A stretch of 64,000 nt of DNA from the NCBI RefSeq assembly GCF_003315415.1, contig NZ_QNSB01000015.1, forward strand, positions 32,273-96,272. The letters run 5' to 3'. Below are positions 1-10,932 of this stretch, piece after piece. Each line of letters begins with the position of its first letter. Within the stretch, counting starts at the first letter, position 1. The position numbers and the translations under genes are program-made. The stretch comes from Brevibacterium sanguinis (lineage in GTDB: Bacteria > Actinomycetota > Actinomycetes > Actinomycetales > Brevibacteriaceae). The notes below the pieces were generated by a model that searched no databases, was not told where the DNA came from, and was given only the letters and a program-made list of their open reading frames with translations.

Positions 1-684
1 ATCCTCATCGTCGACGACGAGAAGAACCTCGCCGAACTCCTCGTCATGGCCTGTCAGGTCAGGGGGTGGTCGGCCGAGGGTGTGGGCACCGGGCGGGCGG
101 CGGTGGCCCGGGCCCGGGCCAAGCGCTTCGACGCGATCGTCCTCGACGTCATGCTTCCCGACCTCGATGGGTTCGGCGTCATCGAGAAGCTGCGCGGTGA
201 GGGCATCGAGACCCCGGTGGTGTTCCTCTCGGCCCGGGACGAGGTCGACGACAGGCTCACCGGGCTGCGCCTCGGCGGGGACGACTACGTGACGAAGCCC
301 TTCAACCTCGACGAGGTGGTCGCCAGGATCGAGGCCCGGCTGCGCCGCCGCACCGTCGGCCCCGAGGCCGAGGACGACGTGCTCAGGGTCGGCGACCTCG
401 AGCTCAACGAATCCACGCACGAGGTGGCCCGCTCCGGTCGGCCCATCGAGCTGACCGCCCGGGAGTACGAGGTGCTCCTGCTGTTCATGCGCAATCCCCG
501 GGTCGTCCTGTCGAAGTCGCAGATCCTCGACCGGGTCTGGGACTACGACTTCGGGGGGAACGGGAACATCGTCGAGCTCTACGTGTCCTACCTCCGCAAG
601 AAGATCGACGCCCCGTTCCCCGACCTGCCGCCGCTCTTCCACACGAAGCGCGGGGCCGGCTACTCGATCCGCGCCGATCGATGA
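1..684 (+). CDS. OmpR/PhoB-family response regulator (5' end outside window)
   Basis: DNA-binding response regulator that receives phosphate from the kinase encoded next. The frame is open from base 1 and begins within the receiver domain: the first codons read ILIVDDEKN, so only a few N-terminal residues are missing, and the ATG at 46 is internal. The phospho-acceptor Asp is codon 145-147 (in IVLDVMLPDLDG). The switch Lys lies in DDYVTKPF. A winged-helix effector domain follows (LTAREYEVLLLFMRNP, then the C-terminal hairpin GAGYSIRADR). The stop overlaps the kinase start by four bases (ATGA), so the pair is translationally coupled. The target genes are not evident from the sequence. Confidence 0.93.
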   Translation: MLIVDDEKNLAELLVMACQVRGWSAEGVGTGRAAVARARAKRFDAIVLDVMLPDLDGFGVIEKLRGEGIETPVVFLSARDEVDDRLTGLRLGGDDYVTKPFNLDEVVARIEARLRRRTVGPEAEDDVLRVGDLELNESTHEVARSGRPIELTAREYEVLLLFMRNPRVVLSKSQILDRVWDYDFGGNGNIVELYVSYLRKKIDAPFPDLPPLFHTKRGAGYSIRADR

Positions 685-2186
685 CCCGCACGTTCCGGGC
701 GAGGCGGATGACCCTGCGCAGCCGTCTCATCGCCATCGCCGTGTCCGTCCTCGTCATCGTCGGCTTCGGCATCGGGGCGGCCTCCTATCTCACGGTCCGC
801 TCCTCCCTCATGGGCGACCTCGACTCCCAGCTGCAGGAGATGGCCGCGCAGGCCGGCGGGCAGACCCGCCCGCCCGGCGAGCCCGGACCCGATCCCGGCG
901 ACGGTCCCGGACCCGGGCTGCGCTACCTGTTCCAGCCCGGCGTCGGCGACGGCGCCGTCGTCGTCGCCGAAGGCGCCGGCGAGGACCGCGGGCTCATCGC
1001 CCGCACCGGCTCGGGCGAGCCCCTCGACCTGCCCGCCGAGGCGGTGGCCGCCTTCGCCGCGACTGCCCCCGCCGACGGCAGTCGACCGGAGACCGTGACC
1101 ATCCCCGACCTCGGGGCCTACCGCGTGGTGAGCACGACCGAGGGGGTCGGGCCGGACTCGGTGACGACGGTCTTCGGTCTGCCGCAGGCGCGCGTCGACG
1201 CCTCACTGGGGCGCATCGCGGTGACCACGGCCCTCGTCGTGACCGCCGGGGTCGTGCTCACGGCCGTCCTCCTCGGCGTGCTCATCCACCGGCAGCTCGG
1301 GGAGCTGCGCGACGTCGCCCGGACGGCGCGGAAGGTGACCGAGCTCGACCTCGGCGCCGGCCGCCCGGAGCTGTCGCTGCGGGTCCCGGACGAACTCGCG
1401 GTGCCCGGCACGGAGGTCGGCGACGTCGGGGCGTCGATGAACAGGATGCTCGACCACGTCTCCCGGGCGCTGGAGGAGAGGTACCGCGGGAACGAGCAGA
1501 TGCGCCGCTTCGTCGCCGACGCCTCCCACGAGCTGCGGACGCCGATCGCCACCATCCGCGGCTGGGCGGACCTGACGAAGCCCCACCGGGAGAACGTCCC
1601 GCCCGAGGTCAGCCTGTCCCTGTCGCGGATCGACTCCGGGGCGGAGCGGATGTCGCGCCTCGTCGACGACCTGCTCCTGCTCGCTCGCCTCGAGGCCGGC
1701 CGACAGCCGGAGGAGGGGACGACCGATGTCTCGGCCATCCTCGTCGAACTCGTCGAGGACGCCCACGTCGTCCACCGCGATCACGACATCGCGCTCGACC
1801 TTCCGCCCCGTGCGCTCGAGGTGCGCGGGACCGGTGACAGGGTCCGGCAGGTCGTCTCCGCCGTGGTGACGAACGCCTGCGTCCACACCCCGCCGGGGAC
1901 GCGGGTCAGTGTCGAGGCCCGCGCCGAAGGACGCGGCTCCGACGCCGAGGTGGTGGTCTCCGTCACGGACGACGGCCCCGGCATCCCCGAGGAGATCGTC
2001 GGCAGGGTGTTCGACCGCTTCGTCCGCGGGGACTCCTCCCGGAGCAGGGAGGACGGTGCCGAGGGCGGTTCCTCCGGGCTCGGGCTCGCGATCGTCAAGG
2101 GTCTGGTCGACCTCATGGGCGGCTCGGTCGCGGTCGACTCCTCGGCGTCGGGAACGACGTTCCTCCTGCGCTTCCGCGCGGTCTGA
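681..2186 (+). CDS. Membrane sensor histidine kinase
   Basis: Sensor kinase partner of the preceding response regulator, 501 aa. It has a first membrane segment at about residues 14-36, an extracytoplasmic sensor region of about 140 residues with a Pro/Gly-rich stretch, and a second membrane segment at about 180-203. A HAMP linker follows. The HisKA domain has the phospho-accepting His at about 283 in ADASHELRTP. The ATPase domain has the N box (NACVHTPPG), G1 (DDGPGIPEE) and G2 (GLGLAIVKGL). All catalytic boxes are intact. The overall architecture resembles the PhoR/MprB/TcrY class. The stimulus cannot be read from the sensor region. Confidence 0.93.
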   Translation: MTRTFRARRMTLRSRLIAIAVSVLVIVGFGIGAASYLTVRSSLMGDLDSQLQEMAAQAGGQTRPPGEPGPDPGDGPGPGLRYLFQPGVGDGAVVVAEGAGEDRGLIARTGSGEPLDLPAEAVAAFAATAPADGSRPETVTIPDLGAYRVVSTTEGVGPDSVTTVFGLPQARVDASLGRIAVTTALVVTAGVVLTAVLLGVLIHRQLGELRDVARTARKVTELDLGAGRPELSLRVPDELAVPGTEVGDVGASMNRMLDHVSRALEERYRGNEQMRRFVADASHELRTPIATIRGWADLTKPHRENVPPEVSLSLSRIDSGAERMSRLVDDLLLLARLEAGRQPEEGTTDVSAILVELVEDAHVVHRDHDIALDLPPRALEVRGTGDRVRQVVSAVVTNACVHTPPGTRVSVEARAEGRGSDAEVVVSVTDDGPGIPEEIVGRVFDRFVRGDSSRSREDGAEGGSSGLGLAIVKGLVDLMGGSVAVDSSASGTTFLLRFRAV

Positions 2187-2279
2187 GGAGCCACAGCCAG
2201 GGCACAGGTCGACCTGGGCCCGGCGACAGGATCGGGCGCGACAGTGGGATCACCAGTGAATCGAACAAGGAGGATCCCG

Positions 2280-2348
2280 ATGACCGACAATCATCCCGTC
2301 GGAAACCATGCCGCCGACCATCGTCCCGCCGACAGGGACACCGGCTGA
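2280..2348 (+). other. Short ORF with strong RBS, in frame with the downstream membrane protein
   Basis: An AAGGAGG ribosome-binding site at 2267-2273 precedes an ATG at 2280. The 22-codon reading frame ends at a TGA at 2346-2348. The same frame then stays open, Pro/Ala-rich, through to the stop at 2949-2951, so this looks like the original start of the next gene cut by one nonsense codon. It could also be a true upstream ORF. Confidence 0.5.
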
Positions 2349-2450
2349 GGCGGCGTCCCTGAGGTCGGCCCCCCGGAGTCGCGGACCGCGCACCCGCATC
2401 CGGCACCGCACAAGGCGCCGCCGGCGTCCACGACGCAGGCCGGATCGTCG

Positions 2451-2951
2451 ATGCCGGCAAGGCCGAACTCCGCGCCACAGGCGGTCCCGACCCCGACGCA
2501 GGCGATGCCGGCCGGATCGTCGATGCCGGCGAAGCCGAAGCGGACGGTCGCCCTCGTCCCCGCCGTCGTCGCGGGAGCTGCGCTCTTCGTCGTCGGCGGA
2601 CTGGCGGGCGGTGCGATCGGCTCCGTCGCCGGAGCGGGCCTGGCCGGGCAGACGACACAGGGGCCCGCCGGGGACGGCGGAGGCCCGGGAGGCATGCCCG
2701 GCCAGGACGGCGGCGGGCCCGGCAGGGGTGGGCCCCCGGGACGCGCGGACGGCGACGGCGCCGGGTCGACCAGTCAGGGAGGGTCCGCGAGCCAGGACGG
2801 TGCCGGCGCCCAGACCGGACAGACCGACGGCACCCAGACCGACGATGGCCGGTCTTCCGAGGACACGGGCACGGCGCAGAACGTCGCACTGCTGAGAGCC
2901 GTGCTCGACCCGGCGGTCCTCGGCGCCGAGTACAGGCTCACCGAGGCCTGA
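2451..2951 (+). CDS. Gly/Pro/Gln-rich single-pass membrane protein, possibly 5'-disrupted
   Basis: Unrecognised protein of 166 aa from this ATG. A Pro/Ala/Ser-rich N-terminal part leads to one hydrophobic segment (about residues 32-62, TVALVPAVVAGAALFVVGG and on), followed by a Gly/Gln/Asp-rich low-complexity tail. This layout suits a membrane-anchored protein with a disordered outer domain. The ATG at 2451 has no visible ribosome-binding site, whereas the ATG at 2280 in the same frame does but is separated by a TGA. A near-exact direct repeat (GCCGGATCGTCGATGCCGGC) occurs at about 2436 and 2515 within the Pro-rich part. It follows the two-component genes on the same strand and may be a target or accessory of that system. 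The function is unknown. Confidence 0.5.
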   Translation: MPARPNSAPQAVPTPTQAMPAGSSMPAKPKRTVALVPAVVAGAALFVVGGLAGGAIGSVAGAGLAGQTTQGPAGDGGGPGGMPGQDGGGPGRGGPPGRADGDGAGSTSQGGSASQDGAGAQTGQTDGTQTDDGRSSEDTGTAQNVALLRAVLDPAVLGAEYRLTEA

Positions 2952-3064
2952 GCCCGGACTCGCCGGTACACCTGACCAACCCCAACCAGCCGGGGACCCG
3001 GGCCGACCGGGAGCCCGGTCCGGCCCGAACCAGGCACGAGCGGCGGAGCGTCTCGGCGTAATGC

Positions 3065-3103
3065 GACAGTGCCGGGTGCCCACGAGGGGCACCCGGCACT
3101 GTC
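3065..3103 (-). terminator. Strong hairpin downstream of katG
   Basis: A perfect 17-bp inverted repeat (3065-3081 and 3087-3103, five-base loop) lies 36 bp beyond the katG stop. It lacks a clear T-tract on either strand. Its position between convergent genes suggests a bidirectional terminator. Confidence 0.75.
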
Positions 3104-3138
3104 AGCCGGTGGCGATCAGCTCACGCCGCTGCGCGCGC

Positions 3139-5388
3139 TCAGTGCGCGACGACAGGCCGCTTGCGCTGGCTCGCCGGAGCGCGGTCGAGATCGAAGCGGT
3201 CCGCCTCGACGACCTTCGACCAGGCCTTGGCGAAGTCGACGACGAACTTCTCCTTGGCGTCGTCAGAACCGTACACCTCGGCCAGCGCCCGCAGTTCGGA
3301 GTTCGCACCGAAGAGCAGGTCGAAGCGGCTTCCGGTCCACAGCTTCTCGCCTTCGGGGGAGTAGCACTCGAACACCGTGGCGGTCTCGGACTCCCCGACG
3401 GGCTTCCAGATGTTGCCGAGTTCGAGCAGGTTGACGAAGAAGTCGTTCGTCAGCACGCCCGGGCGGTCGGTGAGGACACCGAGGTCCGAGTCCTCGAAGT
3501 TGGCCCCGAGGACGCGCAGTCCGCCGATGAGCACGGTCATCTCCGGAGCAGTGAGGCCGAGGAGGTTGGCGCGGTCGAGCAGCAGGAACTCGGCCTTGAG
3601 CGGCAGGCCATCGGTGAGGTAGTTGCGGAATCCGTCGTGAGTCGGCTCCAGGTAGGAGAACGATTCGACGTCGGTCTGCTCCTGGGTGGCATCCCCGCGG
3701 CCGGTCGAGACCGGCACGGTGATGTCGACACCGGCGGCCTGGGCCGCGGTCTCGACGCCGACGGCTCCGGCGATCGCGACGACGTCGGCGAACGACGCGC
3801 CGGTCTGCTCGGCGATGCTCTCGAGCACCTCGATGACGTGGGCGAGCTGGGTCGGCTCGTTGGCCTCCCAGCTGCGCTGCGGTTCGAGCCGCAGACGACC
3901 GCCGTTGACGCCGCCGCGCAGGTCGGAGACACGGTGCGACGACGCCGCCGCCCAGGTGGTCTTGACCAGCTGCGAGACGCTCAGTCCGGACTCGCGCACG
4001 GCGGCCTTGACGGCCTCGAGCTGGTCGGCCGAGAGCGGGGTGCCGGCGGGAACCGGATCCTGCCAGAGGAGCTCCTCGCTGGGTGCCTCGGGGCCGAGGT
4101 AGCGCGTGGACGGTCCCATGTCACGGTGCGTGAGCTTGAACCAGGCACGCGCGAACGCGTCCTCGAAGGCCTGCTGATCGTCCTTGAAACGCCGCGAGAT
4201 CTTCTCGTAGATGGGGTCGAAGCGCAGCGCCAGATCAGTCGTGAGCATGCGCGGCTCGCGGCGGCCCTCACCGTGGGCCATCGGCACCATGTCGTCACCG
4301 CCGCCGTCGATCGGACGCCACTGGAGGTGGCCGCCCTCGTTCTCGAAGACCTCCCACTCGTAGGCGAAGAGGATGTGGAAGAACTCGTTGTCCCAGCGGG
4401 TCGGGTGGTAGGTCCAGGTGACCTCGATGCCCGAGCCGATGGTGTCGTTGCCGTGGCCGGTGCCGAAGTTCGACTTCCAGCCCAGGCCCTGGTCCTCGAT
4501 CGGAGCGGCCTCGGGGTCGGCTCCCTTGTGGTCCTCGGGTCCGGCGCCATGGGTCTTGCCGAAGGTGTGCCCGCCGGCGATGAGGGCGACGGTCTCCTCG
4601 TCGTTCATCGCCATGCGACCGAAGGTCTCACGGATGTCATGGGCAGCCTTGACCGGGTCCGGCTCGCCCTCGGGTCCCTCGGGGTTGACGTAGATGAGGC
4701 CCATGTGGGTCGCGGCCAGCGGCTTCTGCAGCTCACGGTTGCCGAAGTAGCGCTTGTCGGTGGCCAGCCACTCGGTCTCGGAGCCCCAGTAGACGTCGTT
4801 GTCCGGCTCCCAGACGTCCTTGCGACCGCCGGCGAAGCCGAAGGTCTTGAATCCCATCGACTCGAGAGCGACGTTTCCGGCGAGGATGAAGAGGTCGGCC
4901 CAGGAGATCTTCTTGCCGTACTTCTTCTTCACGGGCCAGAGCAGACGGCGAGCCTTGTCGAGGCCGACGTTGTCGGGCCAGGAGTTGAGCGGAGCGAAGC
5001 GCTGCTGGCCCTCGCTGCCCCCGCCGCGTCCGTCCATGACCCGGTAGGTTCCGGCGGAGTGCCAGGCCATCCGGATCATGAAGGGACCGTAGTGGCCGAA
5101 GTCCGCGGGCCACCAGTCGAGGCTGGTCTTCTGCAGCTCTTCGAGGTCGGCCTTGAGCGCGTAGTAGTCGAGCTCGTTGAACTCGGCGTCGTAGTCGAAG
5201 TCGGGATCCATCGGATCGCCGGCCGGCTGGTTCTTGGCCAGGATCTTGAGGTTGAGGCGATTGGGCCACCAGTGGCTGTTCGCGTCTCCCTGCACCGGAT
5301 TGACCAGGCCTGCGGGCGCCTCCTGCGGCGCCTTGGCCCCTGCGCCGTGGACTACCGGGCAGCCGCCCGTGACGGTGGTGTCGGTCAT
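3139..5388 (-). CDS. katG: Catalase-peroxidase
   Basis: Bifunctional haem enzyme that breaks down hydrogen peroxide and peroxidises small substrates, 749 aa. The distal triad is seen as Arg106, Trp109 and His110 ([12 protein letters not shown]). Tyr233 and Met259 stand where the Trp-Tyr-Met adduct forms. The proximal haem ligand is His274 ([11 protein letters not shown]). The second, non-catalytic peroxidase-like half is present, so the length is normal for the family. I chose the ATG at 5388 (MTDTTVTGG) because GAAAGGA precedes it. An open frame extends 16 codons further upstream without a good site. It lies 96 bp downstream of furA on the same strand, the classic actinobacterial furA-katG arrangement. 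Confidence 0.97.
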   Translation of the reverse strand: MTDTTVTGGCPVVHGAGAKAPQEAPAGLVNPVQGDANSHWWPNRLNLKILAKNQPAGDPMDPDFDYDAEFNELDYYALKADLEELQKTSLDWWPADFGHYGPFMIRMAWHSAGTYRVMDGRGGGSEGQQRFAPLNSWPDNVGLDKARRLLWPVKKKYGKKISWADLFILAGNVALESMGFKTFGFAGGRKDVWEPDNDVYWGSETEWLATDKRYFGNRELQKPLAATHMGLIYVNPEGPEGEPDPVKAAHDIRETFGRMAMNDEETVALIAGGHTFGKTHGAGPEDHKGADPEAAPIEDQGLGWKSNFGTGHGNDTIGSGIEVTWTYHPTRWDNEFFHILFAYEWEVFENEGGHLQWRPIDGGGDDMVPMAHGEGRREPRMLTTDLALRFDPIYEKISRRFKDDQQAFEDAFARAWFKLTHRDMGPSTRYLGPEAPSEELLWQDPVPAGTPLSADQLEAVKAAVRESGLSVSQLVKTTWAAASSHRVSDLRGGVNGGRLRLEPQRSWEANEPTQLAHVIEVLESIAEQTGASFADVVAIAGAVGVETAAQAAGVDITVPVSTGRGDATQEQTDVESFSYLEPTHDGFRNYLTDGLPLKAEFLLLDRANLLGLTAPEMTVLIGGLRVLGANFEDSDLGVLTDRPGVLTNDFFVNLLELGNIWKPVGESETATVFECYSPEGEKLWTGSRFDLLFGANSELRALAEVYGSDDAKEKFVVDFAKAWSKVVEADRFDLDRAPASQRKRPVVAH

Positions 5389-5484
5389 TGTGTTCCTTTC
5401 GCTGTCGAGCCCGCTTCCGGGCTCGGATGTTGTCAACGCCTGATTGTCGACTTGATGGCCGAAGTGGCGGTGCCGCCGGCCATC

Positions 5485-5943
5485 TCAGACTGCAGAGGGC
5501 GATCGCACCGGGTCTGCGTCCGAGCTGGACTCGGCACAGTCCGGGCACACTCCCCAGAACGTCACTTCGGCCTGCTCGACGGCGAAACCATGCTCGTGCG
5601 AAGGAGTCAGGCACGGAGCCCGCCCGATCGTGCAGTCGACATCGACGATGACGCTGCACATTCGGCACACGAGGTGATGATGGTTGTCGCCGACGCGCCG
5701 CTCATAGCGCGCGACGGACCCGGACGGCTGGATGCACCGGACGAGCCCGACTTCGGTGAGAGTATGGAGTGAGTCATACACGGCCTGGTGGGAGACCTCC
5801 GGGAGGTCCCGCCGCACCGCGCGGATGACGGTCTCGGTGTCGGCGTGCGGGTGGGCGTCCACCGCGCGCAGGACCGCGACCCGCTGTTTGGTCACACGCA
5901 GAGAACTGCTCCGCAGGGCAGCGGAGCAGTCCTCGGCGCGCAT
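5485..5943 (-). CDS. furA: Fur-family regulator upstream of katG (FurA/CatR type)
   Basis: Metal-dependent repressor of the Fur superfamily, 152 aa, expected to control itself and katG. A winged-helix DNA-binding part (LRVTKQRVAVLRAV ... SHQAVYDSLHTLTEVGLV) is followed by a dimerisation part with the HHH metal-binding stretch. Two CxxC pairs (CRMC, CPDC) suit the structural zinc site. The ATG at 5943 is preferred because AGGAAGAG lies just before it. An in-frame GTG at 5961 has no spacing for a ribosome site. An operator-like repeat lies directly upstream at 5965-5997. In related actinobacteria FurA is a peroxide-sensing autorepressor; that role is inferred here. Confidence 0.92.
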   Translation of the reverse strand: MRAEDCSAALRSSSLRVTKQRVAVLRAVDAHPHADTETVIRAVRRDLPEVSHQAVYDSLHTLTEVGLVRCIQPSGSVARYERRVGDNHHHLVCRMCSVIVDVDCTIGRAPCLTPSHEHGFAVEQAEVTFWGVCPDCAESSSDADPVRSPSAV

Positions 5944-5964
5944 CGTCTCTTCCTCTGGCACCCC

Positions 5965-5997
5965 TCAAGTCTGACGGCCAGTCTTGAATCAGTCAAG
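5965..5997 (-). promoter_or_regulatory. Probable furA operator/promoter with three TCAAG/CTTGA half-sites
   Basis: Half-sites TCAAG (5965-5969), CTTGA (5983-5987) and TCAAG (5993-5997) form two overlapping dyads. One is CTTGA-N5-TCAAG, and the wider one is TCAAGnCTG-N5-CAGnCTTGA. On the minus strand the right-hand part also supplies a TTGACT -35-like element about 45-50 bases before the furA start. The position and symmetry fit autorepression by FurA. Confidence 0.55.
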
Positions 5998-6406
5998 GAA
6001 ACGGATGCGTGTCCCACAGAGGGAGACGCGCAGGGGGAGACGTGTCCTTCGTCGCACTCCCGCGAGCGCACGCGCCCCGCTTTGACCGGATGGACGCGGC
6101 CGCGATATCCTGAGATGCGACTGATTGTGTAATCTACGCTGTTTCGACGATCGCGCCGGGTGGTTTGTGAGGCCCGGAATCAGAGTGTGAGTTGGATGGA
6201 GTAGGCCGTCGATGAGACGTGCCCGGGATGCGTGTGGCTTTGCGACACTCCCGACCGCGGGTCACGTACCGTCGCGCGGATACTGGCTTCGGGAGTCGAG
6301 CTTCACCCGTTGTTCAGTCGGATATGTCCCACGGTTCACAAACACGGCTGCCGCCGTGGCCGGATGTGGGAATTAGGTTTATCGAGAAGCAGATGGAGAA
6401 CGCTTA
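5998..6406 (+). promoter_or_regulatory. Non-coding region upstream of the str operon with a possible rpsL promoter
   Basis: About 400 bases between divergent furA and rpsL. A sigma-A-like pair TTGACC (6082-6087) and ATATCC (6105-6110) with 17-bp spacing is the best promoter candidate and would give a leader of nearly 290 bases. A second -10-like element, TAATCT, is at 6130-6135 without a good -35. No convincing coding frame or terminator is seen in the leader. Confidence 0.4.
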
Positions 6407-6781
6407 GTGCCGACAATCCAGCAGCTCGTCCGCAAAGGGCGGCATAACAAATCCGCAGGATCGAACAGTCCTGCACTCAAGGGGAGCCCGCAGCGCCGTG
6501 GCGTGTGCACCCGCGTGTACACCACCACCCCCAAGAAGCCGAACTCGGCTCTTCGCAAGGTCGCGCGTGTCAAGCTCTCGAGCCAGATCGAGGTGACCGC
6601 CTACATCCCCGGTGAGGGTCACAACCTCCAGGAGCACTCGATCGTGCTCGTGCGCGGCGGTCGTGTCAAGGACCTGCCCGGCGTGCGCTACCGGATCGTG
6701 CGCGGCTCGCTCGACACCCAGGGTGTCAAGGGCCGTCAGCAGGGACGCAGCCACTACGGTGCGAAGAGGGAGAAGAAGTAA
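6407..6781 (+). CDS. rpsL: 30S ribosomal protein S12
   Basis: Decoding-centre protein of the small subunit, 124 aa and full length. The GTG at 6407 follows a GGAG at 6394-6397 and begins [11 protein letters not shown], as in the family. The [12 protein letters not shown] and [12 protein letters not shown] loops are intact, with Lys at 43 and 88, the positions altered in streptomycin-resistant mutants of related bacteria, so the sequence is of the sensitive type. It is the first gene of the str operon, and its stop overlaps the rpsG start (TAATG). Confidence 0.98.
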   Translation: MPTIQQLVRKGRHNKSAGSNSPALKGSPQRRGVCTRVYTTTPKKPNSALRKVARVKLSSQIEVTAYIPGEGHNLQEHSIVLVRGGRVKDLPGVRYRIVRGSLDTQGVKGRQQGRSHYGAKREKK

Positions 6782-7251
6782 TGCCACGTAAAGGTCCAGC
6801 ACCCAAGCGGCCCATCGTCGTCGACCCGGTCTTCAACTCGCCGCTCGTCACGCAGCTGATCAACAAGATCCTCCTCGACGGCAAGCGCTCGACCGCCGAG
6901 CGCATCGTCTACGGCGCGCTCGAGGGCACCCGCGAGAAGAACGGCAACGACCCGGTCGCCAACCTCAAGAAGGCCCTGGACAACATCCGTCCGTCCCTCG
7001 AGGTCCGGTCCCGCCGCGTCGGCGGCGCGACCTACCAGGTCCCCGTCGACGTCCGTCCCGCTCGTTCGACCACTCTGGCCCTGCGCTGGCTCGTGGGCTA
7101 CTCGCGGCAGCGGCGCGAGAAGACGATGACCGAGCGCCTCATGAATGAGATCCTCGATGCGAGCAACGGCCTCGGCGCCGCTGTCAAGCGCCGCGAGGAC
7201 ACCCACAAGATGGCCGAGTCCAACAAGGCCTTCGCCCACTACCGCTGGTAA
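6781..7251 (+). CDS. rpsG: 30S ribosomal protein S7
   Basis: Primary 16S-binding protein that nucleates the small-subunit head, 156 aa, the usual bacterial length. It starts [11 protein letters not shown] and carries the conserved segments [17 protein letters not shown] and [13 protein letters not shown]. It overlaps rpsL by one base and is followed 87 bp later by fusA. In E. coli S7 represses its own operon; no matching site can be claimed here. Confidence 0.98.
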   Translation: MPRKGPAPKRPIVVDPVFNSPLVTQLINKILLDGKRSTAERIVYGALEGTREKNGNDPVANLKKALDNIRPSLEVRSRRVGGATYQVPVDVRPARSTTLALRWLVGYSRQRREKTMTERLMNEILDASNGLGAAVKRREDTHKMAESNKAFAHYRW

Positions 7252-7338
7252 TCGCCCGTCGTCCCGGACCGTCCCGCATGCGTGCGGGCGGTCCGGGACG
7301 GGGGAGTCGATCAAGTCATCGATTGAGAGAGAGACACC

Positions 7339-9444
<2,106 letters not shown>

Positions 9445-9516
9445 TCTCCGGTCCCCGGTCTGTCCGCGGTGAGGAGAACCTCCCCACCGTGTATGAAAGA
9501 AAACCAACAAAGGTCT

Positions 9517-9539
9517 AAGATATGAACCGCATATCTTTT
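9517..9539 (+). promoter_or_regulatory. AT-rich hairpin in the fusA-tuf gap
   Basis: A perfect 8-bp dyad AAGATATG (9517-9524) and CATATCTT (9530-9537) followed by TT lies 25 bases before the tuf start. The stretch is strikingly AT-rich for this DNA. The left arm overlaps a TAAGAT -10-like element. It could be a tuf-specific promoter, a weak terminator or an mRNA processing site. Confidence 0.4.
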
Positions 9540-9561
9540 GCCAACCACGAGGAGGAACCCA

Positions 9562-10755
9562 GTGGCAAAGGCTAGTTTCGATAGGACTAAGCCGCACGTC
9601 AACATTGGTACCATTGGCCACGTTGACCACGGAAAGACCACCTTGACCGCCGCGATCACCAAGGTCCTGGCGGACAAGTACCCAGATCTCAACGAGGCTC
9701 GTGCCTTCGACCAGGTGGACAACGCACCTGAGGAGAAGGAGCGCGGCATCACCATCAACGTCTCGCACGTTGAGTACCAGACCGAGAAGCGTCACTACGC
9801 TCACGTCGATGCCCCTGGTCACGCCGACTACATCAAGAACATGATCACCGGTGCTGCTCAGATGGACGGCGCGATCCTCGTGGTTGCCGCCACCGACGGT
9901 CCGATGCCCCAGACCCGTGAGCACGTGCTGCTCGCGCGTCAGGTCGGTGTGCCCTACATCGTCGTGGCTCTCAACAAGTCCGACATGGTCGAGGACGAGG
10001 AGCTCCTCGAGCTCGTCGAGTTCGAGGTTCGCGATCTGCTCTCGAGCCAGGACTTCGACGGCGACAACGCTCCCGTCGTGCAGGTCTCCGCTCTCAAGGC
10101 CCTCGAGGGCGACGAGAAGTGGGTCGCCACCGTCGAAGAGCTTATGAACCAGGTCGACGAGTTCGTCCCGGAGCCGGAGCGCGACGTCGACAAGCCCTTC
10201 CTCATGCCCGTCGAGGACGTCTTCACGATCACCGGTCGTGGAACCGTCGTCACCGGTCGTGTCGAGCGCGGTGTGCTCCTGCCGAACGAAGAGATCGAGA
10301 TCGTCGGCATCAAGCCGACCTCCTCGAAGACCACCGTCACGGCGATCGAGATGTTCCGCAAGACCCTGCCTGACGCACGTGCAGGTGAGAACGTCGGTCT
10401 GCTTCTGCGCGGCACCAAGCGCGAAGACGTGGAGCGCGGTCAGGTCATCGTCAAGCCGGGTTCGATCACCCCGCACACCAAGTTCGAGGGCCAGGTCTAC
10501 ATCCTCAGCAAGGACGAGGGTGGACGCCACAACCCGTTCTACTCGAACTACCGTCCGCAGTTCTACTTCCGCACCACGGACGTCACCGGCGTCATCACGC
10601 TGCCCGAGGGCACCGAGATGGTCATGCCCGGCGACAACACCGACATGTCGGTCGAGCTGATCCAGCCGATCGCCATGGAAGAGGGCCTGCGCTTCGCCAT
10701 CCGCGAAGGCGGACGCACCGTCGGCGCCGGTCGAGTGACCAAGATCGTCGAATGA
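9562..10755 (+). CDS. tuf: Elongation factor Tu
   Basis: GTPase that delivers aminoacyl-tRNA to the ribosome, 397 aa. Motifs seen: GHVDHGKTT (G1), DAPGHADY (G3), NKSD (G4), and the domain II/III segments through [15 protein letters not shown] at the C-terminus. I chose the GTG at 9562 ([25 protein letters not shown]), preceded by GAGGAGG, over an in-frame ATG eight codons upstream that lacks a site. It is the last gene of the str operon and is followed by a clear terminator. Confidence 0.98.
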   Translation: MAKASFDRTKPHVNIGTIGHVDHGKTTLTAAITKVLADKYPDLNEARAFDQVDNAPEEKERGITINVSHVEYQTEKRHYAHVDAPGHADYIKNMITGAAQMDGAILVVAATDGPMPQTREHVLLARQVGVPYIVVALNKSDMVEDEELLELVEFEVRDLLSSQDFDGDNAPVVQVSALKALEGDEKWVATVEELMNQVDEFVPEPERDVDKPFLMPVEDVFTITGRGTVVTGRVERGVLLPNEEIEIVGIKPTSSKTTVTAIEMFRKTLPDARAGENVGLLLRGTKREDVERGQVIVKPGSITPHTKFEGQVYILSKDEGGRHNPFYSNYRPQFYFRTTDVTGVITLPEGTEMVMPGDNTDMSVELIQPIAMEEGLRFAIREGGRTVGAGRVTKIVE

Positions 10756-10799
10756 TCCGACACCGTCGTCAGTCAGGCTCCGCCTGAGTGAATGACGCG

Positions 10800-10831
10800 A
10801 GAACCCCGGTCCGCAAGGGCCGGGGTTCTTC
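10800..10831 (+). terminator. Rho-independent-like terminator after tuf
   Basis: Stem AGAACCCCGG (10800-10809) pairs with CCGGGGTTCT (10820-10829) around a ten-base loop whose ends can also pair. It is followed by a short T-rich TTCTTCG. It marks the end of the str operon. Confidence 0.8.
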
Positions 10832-10865
10832 GCATTCACCGACCCTCGACCAGCCGCCTTGCCCT

Positions 10866-10881
10866 TACCTTGAGGTATGGT
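10866..10881 (+). promoter_or_regulatory. Operator-like palindrome upstream of the sugar importer
   Basis: TACCT (10866-10870) TG AGGTA (10873-10877) is a perfect 12-bp palindrome. It runs into TATGGT (10876-10881), a plausible -10 element about 50 bases before the lipoprotein start. The overlap suggests repressor control. No regulator gene lies beside the operon. Confidence 0.4.
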
Positions 10882-10932
10882 GTGAATGGACTGGCAAGTG
10901 AGGCAGATCACGGTGCAGGGTGGTGAGAGACG

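Noticed and set aside
2308..2895. Arg-rich 195-codon frame after the sensor kinase
   Set aside because: Almost only Arg, Pro and Ser; the alternative frame encodes a believable membrane segment.
3061..5772. A 903-codon open frame opposite katG
   Set aside because: It is the mirror of an intact katG with all catalytic residues. The translated product is Val/Glu/Leu/Arg-rich without domains, as expected of antisense GC-rich DNA.
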